Source: Acidobacteriota bacterium
Lineage (GTDB): Bacteria > Acidobacteriota > Terriglobia > Terriglobales > Acidobacteriaceae
Assembly: GCA_003225655.1 (NCBI GenBank)
Contig: QIAW01000248.1
Coordinates: 19,727-27,759 of the forward strand
Reading direction: 5' to 3'
DNA length: 8,033 bases
In this document: positions 1 through 6,748 of the stretch, in pieces
Layout: each line of letters begins with the position of its first letter
How positions within the stretch are numbered: the first letter of the stretch is position 1
Notes under the pieces: model-generated
The model's database searches: none
Seen by the model: only the letters and a program-made list of their open reading frames with translations
Told to the model about the DNA's origin: nothing
Program-made: the position numbers and the translations under genes

Positions 1-1
1 G

Positions 2-361
2 ATATGGAGCCAGCAGGAACCAAAACACCTGGGGCCACGCATCCGTGAGGAACTGGACAACGAAACGAATGAATTGTGGTTGTCGCCAGTGAGCACCTGG
101 GAGTTATTGATGCTGCATCGTAAAAAGAAAATTGAGTTGGATAGGGACCCCGAACTTTGGATTGCGGAAAGCACATCATTGCTTTTTGAGGCTTCTTTAA
201 CGCATGAGATTGTTGTCACCGCGGAGAAGCTAAAAATCGCGCACACAGACCCTGCAGACCGGTTCCTGGCGGCGACAGCAAAGGTGTTAGGACTCACGTT
301 GGTAACAGCGGACCGGAGGCTACTTGGTCTGGGGGACATTGCGACTCTGGCAAATCGCTGA
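2..361 (+). CDS. VapC-like PIN-domain toxin, 5'-truncated by window edge
   Basis: The reading frame is open to the first base of the window, so the start lies outside and only the last 119 residues are visible. The sequence matches the single-domain PIN nucleases of the VapC type (COG3744-like), metal-dependent RNases that act as the toxin half of type II toxin-antitoxin pairs. Visible signatures, numbered from the first visible codon, are SPVSTWE with acidic E34, then DPADRFLA with D83 and D86, then TLVTADRRL with D104. These correspond to three of the four acidic positions that hold the catalytic metal. The first, in the N-terminal D-T-H segment, would be upstream of the window. A TTG at 74 could be taken as a start, but that would discard conserved sequence, including part of the first helical region. 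The antitoxin is normally just upstream in this family and so is not visible. The family call is secure; RNA target and activity are unknown. Confidence 0.85.
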   Translation: MWSQQEPKHLGPRIREELDNETNELWLSPVSTWELLMLHRKKKIELDRDPELWIAESTSLLFEASLTHEIVVTAEKLKIAHTDPADRFLAATAKVLGLTLVTADRRLLGLGDIATLANR

Positions 362-522
362 TCCTGGTCAGAGAGTAAATATTTTTGAACGGGACAGGAT
401 GGATTTTGCCATTTTGCCAAGGCCTCGGAACTGTATAGATAGTAAAAGCAAAAGCTTAAGTGCAAGCCTGACTGCTGTCCCTTGCTTTCACCGGGCGATT
501 CCAGTATCTTCACCCCTTATCC
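362..522. other. intergenic spacer between PIN gene and CHAD gene
   Basis: This is a 161-bp spacer with stops in the CHAD reading frame at 376, 436, 457 and 469. It is more AT-rich than the flanking genes around 375-460, as a promoter region would be. A weak promoter-like pair is TTGCCA at 414-419 and GATAGT at 438-443 (18-bp spacing), overlapping TATAGA at 434-439. A 7-base inverted repeat, AAAGCAA at 445-451 and TTGCTTT at 482-488, is separated by 30 bases and has no T-tract. I see no convincing terminator for the PIN gene and no strong Shine-Dalgarno before the ATG at 523. Confidence 0.4.
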
Positions 523-1446
523 ATGACCCCTGTTCGGCCATCGAGAGTCCCCAATTATTTGAGAAAATTGCGCAGGCTTTTGCGCGAGGTCGCAAGCGAG
601 CCGCTGCCAGAGCGCGTGCATCAGTTGCGCACGACCATCCGGCGGGCCGAGACATTTCTCAGCGCACAGGACCTTGCGGAAAAGCGCGACGCGGCAAAAT
701 TATTGCAGCAGCTTGCCAAGCTGCGCCGCCGCGCCGGTCAAGTGCGTGACATTGACGTGCAAGCGGCCGCTTTGCGCACCGTGAATATTGGCCAGCAGGA
801 GGACGCCAAGGCCCGCCTTTTGGCCGAACTTGAAGAGCAGCGCAGCCGGAAAGAGAAAAAACTGCTGGCCGGCATTGAGGAGAGGTTTTCTCCGCGCACG
901 CGCGAGCGCATGCGAAACGCGGAACTAGCCGTGGCCTCAGCCGAAGGTGCTCGCGTGGCGGTGGGCAAAAAGAGCAAGCCTACTCCGCGCCGTCTATGGC
1001 GCGCGTTGCGAGATTCAGTCCAGGCAGCACGGCAAGCGCAACCTTTCACTCCCAGCACATTGCACCAGTTTCGCGTGCAGTGCAAAAAAACGCGCTATCT
1101 GGCGGAGCTGCTTCCGGGAAACGCCACGCTGCTCGAACAGCTCAAGACCATACAGGATGCGATTGGCGACTGGCACGACTGGCTCACCCTGACGCAAAAC
1201 GCGGCCAAGATCACCGGCCCCTCGCAATCGGCGCTGCTGGCCCACCTGGAAAATGTGACCCAGGCCAAATTCACCCACGCTGTCAGGACGTCGAAACGTA
1301 TCATCGATGAGATTGAAGTCGCCGCCTCCGCTCTCAAAGCCGGGATAGAAAGAGAAAAGGCTGAGTTGAAGGCAACGCAGGCGCCGGCGAAGAAGAAGAC
1401 TCCTTTGCGCGTTGTTTCCGCGGTTCGCAAGCACGTCGCTGGTTAA
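523..1446 (+). CDS. CHAD-domain protein (probable polyphosphate binding)
   Basis: This is a 307-residue, strongly basic, all-helical protein consisting of a CHAD domain (conserved histidine alpha-helical domain) and a lysine-rich tail. The two internal repeats of the fold are visible. The first has VHQLRTTIRR at about residues 32-41 and LRRRAGQVRDIDV at about 67-79. The second has LHQFRVQCKKTRY at about 180-192 and LKTIQDAIGDWHDW at about 206-219. The conserved histidines and neighbouring Arg/Lys of these motifs form the basic surface that binds inorganic polyphosphate in characterised CHAD proteins. There is no CYTH (triphosphatase) domain, and no polyphosphate kinase or exopolyphosphatase gene in view. 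The C-terminus (about 283-307) is rich in Lys, Ala and Pro. ATG 523 is the first ATG after in-frame stops, but it has no clear Shine-Dalgarno. Domain assignment is firm; binding of polyphosphate is inferred from the family. Confidence 0.9.
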   Translation: MTPVRPSRVPNYLRKLRRLLREVASEPLPERVHQLRTTIRRAETFLSAQDLAEKRDAAKLLQQLAKLRRRAGQVRDIDVQAAALRTVNIGQQEDAKARLLAELEEQRSRKEKKLLAGIEERFSPRTRERMRNAELAVASAEGARVAVGKKSKPTPRRLWRALRDSVQAARQAQPFTPSTLHQFRVQCKKTRYLAELLPGNATLLEQLKTIQDAIGDWHDWLTLTQNAAKITGPSQSALLAHLENVTQAKFTHAVRTSKRIIDEIEVAASALKAGIEREKAELKATQAPAKKKTPLRVVSAVRKHVAG

Positions 1447-1503
1447 TTACTGAGGTGCTCGGAAATGAGCCCTGGGTTCTCGATAAAAAGCAAAAACTTA
1501 CTC

Positions 1504-1528
1504 ACCACAGAGACACAGAGGCACTGAC
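1504..1528. repeat. CACCACAGAGACACAGAG-type intergenic repeat, single copy
   Basis: The gap between the convergent CHAD and kinase genes contains ACCACAGAGACACAGAGG followed by CACTGAC. The core is internally repetitive: ACAGAG occurs twice, and CACAGAG-like units recur. From general familiarity, near-identical strings are scattered between genes in many Acidobacteriota, Verrucomicrobiota and related genomes. Only one copy is visible here, so the repeat status rests on that recollection and on the internal pattern. It lies beyond the stop codons of both genes. Function is unknown. Confidence 0.45.
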
Positions 1529-1540
1529 AAAAACGGAGAA

Positions 1541-1561
1541 AGTTGCCGGTTGCTAGCTGCT
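1541..1561. repeat. three-unit tandem heptad repeat (RGYTGCY)
   Basis: Three adjacent 7-base units are seen: AGTTGCC (1541-1547), GGTTGCT (1548-1554) and AGCTGCT (1555-1561). A degraded fourth, AATTCTC, runs into the kinase stop codon at 1568-1570. The array is noncoding on both strands. It could be a small minisatellite-like tract or one end of the same mobile intergenic element as the adjacent CACAGAG repeat. Confidence 0.45.
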
Positions 1562-1567
1562 AATTCT

Positions 1568-3787
1568 CTAACAGCGAACGCCGTGTGGTTCGTCCAGCAC
1601 TTCGCGCACTTTTTGCGCCAGGGCTTCGGGGGTGAAAGGTTTATGAATGAACTCGAGGCCCGGCATCTCTTTTTGACTTATTTCTTTGTCTACATACCCG
1701 GACATGTAGAGGATTTTGGTTTCCGGGTGTGAGGAGGCAAGCATCTGGGCCAACTCGCGGCCTCCCATCAGGGGCATGACCACATCGGTAATGATCAGGT
1801 CAATGCGTCCATTTGTCTTTGTCTGGGAAAGCTGTACAGCTTCGCGGCCGTCGCGGGCGGGCAGCACCTTGTAACCGTTTTTCTGCATGATCTTGCACAC
1901 CAGAGTACGCACCGCCTCTTGGTCTTCGACCACCAGGATGGTTTCCCAGCCGCGCGCCGGGCTGGGGGCGGCTGAATGCGCTTCCCTGGAAACACCGCCT
2001 TCAACGGTGGGCAGATAGAGATGAAAAGTTGTGCCCTCTCCTACTTCGCTCTCCAGCATGATATGACCGCCGGCCTGCTCGGCAATTCCGTAGACAGTGG
2101 CTAGTCCCAGCCCGGTGCCTTTGCCTTGTCCTTTGGTGGTAAAGAAGGGCTCGAAGATGTGGGCTCGTGTATCGGCATCCATTCCGGAGCCGGTGTCGCT
2201 GACCGTAAGGCGAACGTAGGAGCCCGGCTCCACTCCGGGATAGTGATTTGCCGACTCCTTCTCAAAGGAGACATTCGCAGTTTTCAGGACTAGCTTCCCG
2301 CCCTGGGGCATGGCATCGCGCGCGTTGATGACCAGGTTCATGATCACTTGTTCGATCTGCCCGGGGTCGGCCTTGATCAGGCCCAACCGCGGATAGGTGG
2401 AAATCGTCAGCTCAATATCTTCTCGCAGCAGCCGCTGCAGCATCGTGCCCATGTCAGAGAGGAGATCATTGAGGTTCAGCACCTTGGGTTGAGTCATCTG
2501 CCGGCGGCTGAAGGCGAGCAGTTGACGGGTGAGCGAGCTGGCGCGGTCTCCGGCTTTAGCAATCGCTTCTACTTTTTCCAGCAGTGCAGGGGTGCCGCGC
2601 AGCGATTCGCGCAGCAGATGGGTGTAGCCGGTGATGATGGTCAACAGATTGTTGAAGTCGTGGGCAATCCCTCCGGCAAGCCGGCCGATGGCTTCCATCT
2701 TTTGCGCCTGGCGAAGGGTTTCTTCGGCCCGTTTGCGCTCGGCCATTTCCTGCCGGAGTTGCCGGTTGGTTTGGGTGAGTTCGGTGGTGCGGGACACCAC
2801 CTGTTCTTCTAAAGCCACGTTGGCGGCGTCGGCGACGCGTCTTGCAGCGCGGACGCGCAACGTCTGCCAGCCGAGCAGCACCGATACCAGCGCCAGCAGG
2901 GCGATGGCCACGGCCATATAGAAGTTTCGCTCCTGCGCCTCGGTGAGATAGTAGACGACGGTTGCTTCGTTGCTGGGATCGAGAAATGACCGGAAGTAGA
3001 TTGCCGGCAGGGTTCCATCCCGGGCCATCTTGCCGATCTCTGCGCGAATAACATCGGCCGCCCTGTCAGCGCCGGACCTTTTGTACGAAGCGCCAATGCC
3101 GAAACCCACATTGCCATCGTGCAGAGGAAAAAACCTCAGCCGGACATCCTGGCAGACCTTCATATTGCGAAACTCGGCGGTATCTGCCCTGCTTCCTGAA
3201 ATCATCCCCGCATCCACCTTGCCCGCGCACACTCCTTCCAGCACGCTCTGGTTCGTAGGTTGGGGTATCAGGTGAGCGCCAGGAAAATTGGTCTGCCCCA
3301 GACGGGTAAAAATGGATACATTAACATGCCATACATTGCGCCCAACCGTGTCCTTGGGCGTGGAAATCCCACTGGATTCCAAAGAGACCATCCAAAAACT
3401 GAGAGTGACCCAGGGATCGGAAATGTATAAAATTTTTCTTCGCTCCGGCAGGTCGCCGATGAGCGGCCACAAATCTACCTTTCCGCTCCGCAGATTCGGC
3501 TCCGGCCCATCAGGCGAAGCGATCCATTCAATGGGAATGTGCCGGCGCCGGGCGGCTTCGGTGAAGATCTCAATGGCCGGGCCCGCCGGTGATCCATCGG
3601 CCGCTACATATTGATAAGGAGGCGCGTTCTGGTAGCCCACGCGAAACGGCCTGGAAGCGCGGGCGGGATCGCGCAGACGCACAAACATCCACCAGCCCGC
3701 CAGACTTAAAACAATCACAACTCCAACCATGCTGCGCACGCGCCAATTTCGCGCGCGGCTTGCTGACGGGGTCGATGACTGCTTCAT
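1568..3787 (-). CDS. membrane hybrid sensor histidine kinase with periplasmic solute-binding domain and receiver
   Basis: This is a 739-residue inner-membrane kinase. In order: a basic N-terminus; TM1 at about 20-36; a family-3 solute-binding-protein-like (PBPb) sensor at about 47-272, beginning FRVGYQNAPPYQY, with KVDLWPLIGDLPERR near 103-117; TM2 at about 289-306; and a coiled-coil linker at about 315-360. The HisKA dimerisation domain follows, with phosphoacceptor H376 in AGGIAHDFNNLL. The HATPase_c domain has an N-box at N484/N488, G1 DTGSGM 531-536, EPFF 546-549 and G2 KGTGLGL 556-562. A C-terminal receiver has E621/D622, phosphoacceptor D668 in ITDVVMP, S696 and K716. All catalytic residues are present, so the protein looks functional. 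The HDFNN H-box is of the HPK4 (NtrB/FixL-like) type. The layout is a shortened BvgS/EvgS plan with one PBPb domain, no PAS and no HPt. The ligand is probably a small polar solute such as an amino acid, but this is unproven. ATG at 3787 is preceded by only a weak GAAG. No response regulator gene is adjacent. Confidence 0.93.
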   Translation of the reverse strand: MKQSSTPSASRARNWRVRSMVGVVIVLSLAGWWMFVRLRDPARASRPFRVGYQNAPPYQYVAADGSPAGPAIEIFTEAARRRHIPIEWIASPDGPEPNLRSGKVDLWPLIGDLPERRKILYISDPWVTLSFWMVSLESSGISTPKDTVGRNVWHVNVSIFTRLGQTNFPGAHLIPQPTNQSVLEGVCAGKVDAGMISGSRADTAEFRNMKVCQDVRLRFFPLHDGNVGFGIGASYKRSGADRAADVIRAEIGKMARDGTLPAIYFRSFLDPSNEATVVYYLTEAQERNFYMAVAIALLALVSVLLGWQTLRVRAARRVADAANVALEEQVVSRTTELTQTNRQLRQEMAERKRAEETLRQAQKMEAIGRLAGGIAHDFNNLLTIITGYTHLLRESLRGTPALLEKVEAIAKAGDRASSLTRQLLAFSRRQMTQPKVLNLNDLLSDMGTMLQRLLREDIELTISTYPRLGLIKADPGQIEQVIMNLVINARDAMPQGGKLVLKTANVSFEKESANHYPGVEPGSYVRLTVSDTGSGMDADTRAHIFEPFFTTKGQGKGTGLGLATVYGIAEQAGGHIMLESEVGEGTTFHLYLPTVEGGVSREAHSAAPSPARGWETILVVEDQEAVRTLVCKIMQKNGYKVLPARDGREAVQLSQTKTNGRIDLIITDVVMPLMGGRELAQMLASSHPETKILYMSGYVDKEISQKEMPGLEFIHKPFTPEALAQKVREVLDEPHGVRC

Positions 3788-4048
3788 GTGGTTTTCTTCA
3801 AAAAAGAGTCTCGCATGACTAAGTTTTGCTGCGCCAGGTTCTGCCTAGAGAGAGCGAAATTGAGGGGACTTCATGATGATGGCGCGCATTTTCCAGCCGG
3901 CGTCCCAATTGGAAACGCTTCAGCAACCCACAATTGCTGGCGGCCAAACCATGCCTATTTTGGGCCTGTTCCACCGGAAAGGCAAGCCATACATGTGACG
4001 ATTTCTTGACAATTCTCAGGTTCCCGCTCTGCTATAATCGCGCCCATT
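3788..4048. other. divergent intergenic region between kinase and TPR gene
   Basis: This is a 261-bp spacer separating two divergent genes. The right end holds the strong promoter described separately. I see no clear -35/-10 pair for the minus-strand kinase. CAATTG occurs at 3906-3911 and again at 3931-3936, and CCAGC (3893-3897) can pair with GCTGG (3936-3940) across the segment. These could be operator-like, but nothing shows which protein would bind. An open frame at 3788-4009 has no recognisable product and no ribosome binding site, so I do not call it a gene. Confidence 0.5.
4006..4038 (+). promoter_or_regulatory. extended -10 promoter for the exported TPR gene
   Basis: A perfect TATAAT sits at 4033-4038, preceded by TGC to give an extended -10 (TGnTATAAT). 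A perfect TTGACA sits at 4006-4011, but the spacer between the hexamers is 21 bp, well over the usual 16-18, so the extended -10 probably does most of the work. Transcription would be expected to start near 4045, only about four bases before the ATG at 4049, implying a leaderless or nearly leaderless mRNA. Confidence 0.75.
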
Positions 4049-5512
4049 ATGAAGACAACATTCATCCGCACGCTGTTTCTGACGCTTTTTGTTCCGGTTC
4101 TGGTCCTGGAAAGCTGGGCCACTTGTGGAGGCGGTGGAGGCGGCGGTGTGGGTGGAATGGGCGGCGGTGGGATGGCCGGCTCCGATCCGCAGGTTTACCA
4201 GGTACCGTGGCGGGTGTTGAAGCCCCAAGATCCGCCGGTAACCACCGGTCTGGTGCTTTACTGGTTCCCATCGTCTACAAATGAGTGGCAGCAATCAAGT
4301 CTGCGCACCTCACGCGACCTCGCACTTTACGCGACGCAATGCGTCACCATGGAAGTCTCTGATGTCCACACTCCTACGGGACAGAAACTTGCGGCCGACA
4401 CCACGCTGCCTATCGCGGTGCTGGCTGAGGCCGACGGTACCGTAATCGGCAGGGTCGAAAACAAGAACGGCATGCTCAAGGCAGAGCAGGTCGAAAAACT
4501 GGTTGCCGGCGAGATCAAGCAGCGCGAAAGCACCCTCGACAAGCAGTTGAAAGACGCCAAAGAGAAGGCAAAGTCGGGCGACAACGCGGCCGCTATCCAG
4601 ATTTATCGAGGGGTTTACGAGCAGAAGTGCCTCTTTCCCAAGAAAGCAAAGGATGCAGCCAAAGAGCTCAAGAAACTTGGTGTTACGGATGTGGCCGAGG
4701 TGGCCGATCCGCCGGTTTTTGATCCCGCCAGGAGCGCGCGGATCGAGCGCACAATGATTGCCGGCCTGAAGGCCGAGATGGCGGCAAATTACAGCCAGGC
4801 GGAGCGTTTGTATTCACAGGCGCAACGCATGGATCCCGCTGATCCCGCGCCTCTGCGCTACCTTGGGGAGCTCTATCGCCACGAGACGGGCGAGTGGGAG
4901 AAAGCCCGCAGGATTTTTGAAGCGATTCTTGCCATGCCGGCCGATCCGCTCTCTCGCGCAGTTGCGTTACATGGCCTGGGGAAGATGACCATCCACGATG
5001 GCGAATTCGCTAAAGGATTGGCTTTGATGGAAAAGTCCGTGCAGACATATCCGCTGGCGCTCGCCAACCGCAACCTCGCGGTGTATTGGAATTCCGAAGG
5101 CGATACCGCGAAAGCCGACCACTACGTGCACGAAGCCCTTGCGCTGGATCCCACAGAGGCCTACAACCTGGTCTTCGCCGCCGCCTTCATGGCCGGCAAC
5201 GGACACGGTGATGAAGCCCTGAAGATTGCGCGCGAGAACGAGGCCATGCTGCCTGCGTCGTATAATCTCGCCGCCATTTATGCGCAGACGGGACAGCGCG
5301 ACAAGGCGCTCGCCCTGCTGAAACGCCACTTCTTCGAATACGAGCGCTACCAGGCGGTACGCGCGGAAGAGATGATGGAAGCGCGGGTTGACGCGGTCTT
5401 CGCTTCGCTGAAGAACGATGCTGAGTTCGTTGCCCTCACCAGCGGAGCCGATGGGAAACTCGATCCGTCGCGAACTGTGTCTATGGATCCGCGCCGCGGA
5501 ACGGCGCACTAA
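4049..5512 (+). CDS. exported glycine-rich, thioredoxin-like and TPR-repeat protein
   Basis: This is a 487-residue protein of unrecognised specific function. Residues 1-24 are a Sec signal peptide (MKTTFIRT, then a Leu/Val/Phe core), with likely cleavage after SWA (A24). The nearby C26 does not sit in a proper lipobox because W and T occupy -3 and -1. A glycine-rich stretch follows at 27-44. Residues about 65-155 resemble a thioredoxin fold: strand GLVLYWF, then LPIAVLAEADGTVIGRV with the Pro at the cis-proline position. CxxC is absent; FPSSTNEW occupies that place, so redox catalysis is unlikely. A charged helical linker leads into TPR-type helical repeats at about 167-460 (AERLYSQAQRMDPADPAPLRYLG near 251-273, AKADHYVHEALALDPTEAY near 354-372), ending in FASLKNDAEFVAL. 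It probably acts as a periplasmic or secreted scaffold. No Shine-Dalgarno precedes ATG 4049; the signal peptide and the promoter position fix this start. It is divergent from the sensor kinase. Confidence 0.85.
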   Translation: MKTTFIRTLFLTLFVPVLVLESWATCGGGGGGGVGGMGGGGMAGSDPQVYQVPWRVLKPQDPPVTTGLVLYWFPSSTNEWQQSSLRTSRDLALYATQCVTMEVSDVHTPTGQKLAADTTLPIAVLAEADGTVIGRVENKNGMLKAEQVEKLVAGEIKQRESTLDKQLKDAKEKAKSGDNAAAIQIYRGVYEQKCLFPKKAKDAAKELKKLGVTDVAEVADPPVFDPARSARIERTMIAGLKAEMAANYSQAERLYSQAQRMDPADPAPLRYLGELYRHETGEWEKARRIFEAILAMPADPLSRAVALHGLGKMTIHDGEFAKGLALMEKSVQTYPLALANRNLAVYWNSEGDTAKADHYVHEALALDPTEAYNLVFAAAFMAGNGHGDEALKIARENEAMLPASYNLAAIYAQTGQRDKALALLKRHFFEYERYQAVRAEEMMEARVDAVFASLKNDAEFVALTSGADGKLDPSRTVSMDPRRGTAH

Positions 5513-5611
5513 TTTCGCGCCACCCCAATTGCGGTCCCGAAAGACTTTCCCCAGTCTCCATGGGTTCCTAATCGTTGCGATTTCCTAAACCTACCCGTCA
5601 GAGAACCTGAC

Positions 5612-5640
5612 TTGGTGGCGTGCGAGTTCTCGACTATACT
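5612..5640 (+). promoter_or_regulatory. sigma70-type promoter of the Tat-exported gene
   Basis: TTGGTG at 5612-5617 and TATACT at 5635-5640 are separated by 17 bp, close to ideal spacing. Transcription would begin near 5647, leaving a leader of roughly 16 bases that contains a GGAG at 5654-5657. The position also argues against translation starting at the TTG of 5612, because that codon lies inside the -35 box. Confidence 0.65.
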
Positions 5641-5653
5641 TCCGAGCTTTCGT

Positions 5654-5657
5654 GGAG
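5654..5657 (+). promoter_or_regulatory. Shine-Dalgarno deciding the start at ATG 5663
   Basis: GGAG lies five bases before ATG 5663. That ATG is immediately followed by the twin-arginine motif, so this site selects 5663 over the upstream in-frame TTG at 5612. Confidence 0.6.
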
Positions 5658-5662
5658 CTCGC

Positions 5663-6187
5663 ATGAATCGAAGATCTTTCCTGAAAAAGACCACGGCAGT
5701 CGCCGGCGCGGCCATCGCGCAGGAAGTCCTGACGCCACTGGCGCAGACACAAACAAACCCATCCGCAGTTGGAGAGACACAGCCGGTCGCTGCTTCGGGC
5801 TCGCCGGGAGACACCACGACGCTGATGCACGAAGACTTCTCGGGTTTCCCTCCCGGCTGGCTTTCGCAGCCCATTGGGCAGCTCAACGGAGCGATCCAGG
5901 AGTACCACTACTTTGCCCATCGTGGCGTTCCCACCGGGCGATGGGCAAACGCAATTTGCCACATGGATGCCTGGGTGGTCAGCGACGAAGACGGCAAGCC
6001 CTACCTTGAGCAGCATACGGTCAACGATCTGGCCGCGCTTACCAATCCCATTTTGGTCACGGGAGATCCTTTGTGGAGCGACTATACGGTCGAAGCAAGG
6101 GTAAAGCCGCTCTCGCTCGCGGAAATGGCAGGGATTGTCTTCCGCTATCACAGCAACCGGCACTACTACCTGTTTGCACTGACCTGA
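5663..6187 (+). CDS. N-terminal fragment: Tat signal and first half of LamG-like domain
   Basis: This is the only piece of the broken gene with its own promoter, ribosome binding site and start, and it would yield 174 residues. It carries the RRSFLKK twin-arginine motif, a short Ala-rich hydrophobic region, a Gln/Thr/Pro-rich spacer and the first LamG-like strands (EDFSGFPPGW, WSDYTVEARVKPL, GIVFRYHSNRHYYLFALT). It stops in the middle of a beta-sandwich, so the product would probably not fold. An automatic annotation is likely to call it a separate short gene. I regard it as part of the disrupted gene. Confidence 0.6.
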   Translation: MNRRSFLKKTTAVAGAAIAQEVLTPLAQTQTNPSAVGETQPVAASGSPGDTTTLMHEDFSGFPPGWLSQPIGQLNGAIQEYHYFAHRGVPTGRWANAICHMDAWVVSDEDGKPYLEQHTVNDLAALTNPILVTGDPLWSDYTVEARVKPLSLAEMAGIVFRYHSNRHYYLFALT

Positions 6188-6748
6188 GGCAAGCACGCCC
6201 GCCTGGCGCTGCGCCTGCCGCTGGAAAAAACCTTACGAGTAGCGGAATGGCAGGAGTTAGGGAGGCAGGAGTTCTCTTACGACACCAAGAATTACTATTT
6301 GTTGAAGGTTGAAAACACTGGGTCCCGCATCCGCGCTTATGTAGATGGCAAGCTGCTGCTCGATGTCATCGCCGAGGAGCTGGTGCATGGTAAGGCCGGA
6401 GTCACAGCCAACATTCCAGCCCGGTTTCAAGACTTCCGGGTTACCGCGGCACCCGAGACGAGAGGGCAAATCCGGGAAAATATCAGCCGCCGCGACGCAG
6501 AGCTGGCCAGGCTGCGAGAGGAGAATCCCCAGCCTCGGTTGTGGAAGAAGTTTTCGACCCCGAACTTCGGCGCCGGACGCAGCGTCCGCTTCGGCGATCT
6601 GGATGGCGACGGCGTTCTCGACATGCTTATCGGGCAGAACATTCCCCGGGTCTCGGGCGATGCCCACGACCAGATCAGTTGTCTTACCGCTGTCACCCTC
6701 GATGGAAAAATTCTTTGGCAACTGGGCCTTTCAGATTCACGACATTGA
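6188..6748 (+). pseudogene. middle fragment: rest of LamG-like domain and first propeller blade
   Basis: This piece is in the same frame as the N-terminal fragment and starts directly after its TGA. It completes the LamG-like domain (LALRLPLEKTLRVAEWQELG, YYLLKVENTGSRIRAYVDGKLLLDV, GKAGVTANIPARFQDFRV). A helical linker (REEN region) and the first propeller unit (FGDLDGDGVLDMLIGQNIPR) follow. The last residues after WQLG are out-of-frame read-through to the TGA at 6746. No ribosome binding site or plausible start is apparent, so it is unlikely to be translated on its own. Confidence 0.55.

Noticed and set aside
324..749. Open frame of 141 codons overlapping the PIN and CHAD genes
   Set aside because: It spans the end of one recognised gene, a spacer and the start of another, with no recognisable protein features.
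1457..1470. GCTC/GAGC hairpin after the CHAD gene as a terminator
   Set aside because: The stem is only four base pairs and no T-run follows on either strand.
2348..2812. Open frame of 154 codons antisense to the kinase
   Set aside because: It overlaps the HisKA/HATPase region, has no recognisable domain, and is the opposite-strand shadow of a GC-rich coding gene. The same holds for the frames at 2631-2921 and 3288-3614.
3788..4009. Open frame of 73 codons in the divergent spacer
   Set aside because: There is no ribosome binding site, domain or signal peptide, and it would fill the kinase promoter region.
4124..4128. Lipobox at Cys26 of the TPR protein
   Set aside because: Trp at -3 and Thr at -1 do not fit the lipobox pattern, so a signal peptidase I site after A24 is more likely.
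5542..5557. AGACT/AGTCT hairpin after the TPR gene as a terminator
   Set aside because: The five-pair stem is followed by CCATGGG rather than a T-tract.
6185..6187. TGA as a selenocysteine codon
   Set aside because: The position falls after FALT in a LamG-like structural domain with no redox context, and I do not see a clear SECIS-type hairpin just downstream. A GGA to TGA change fits better.
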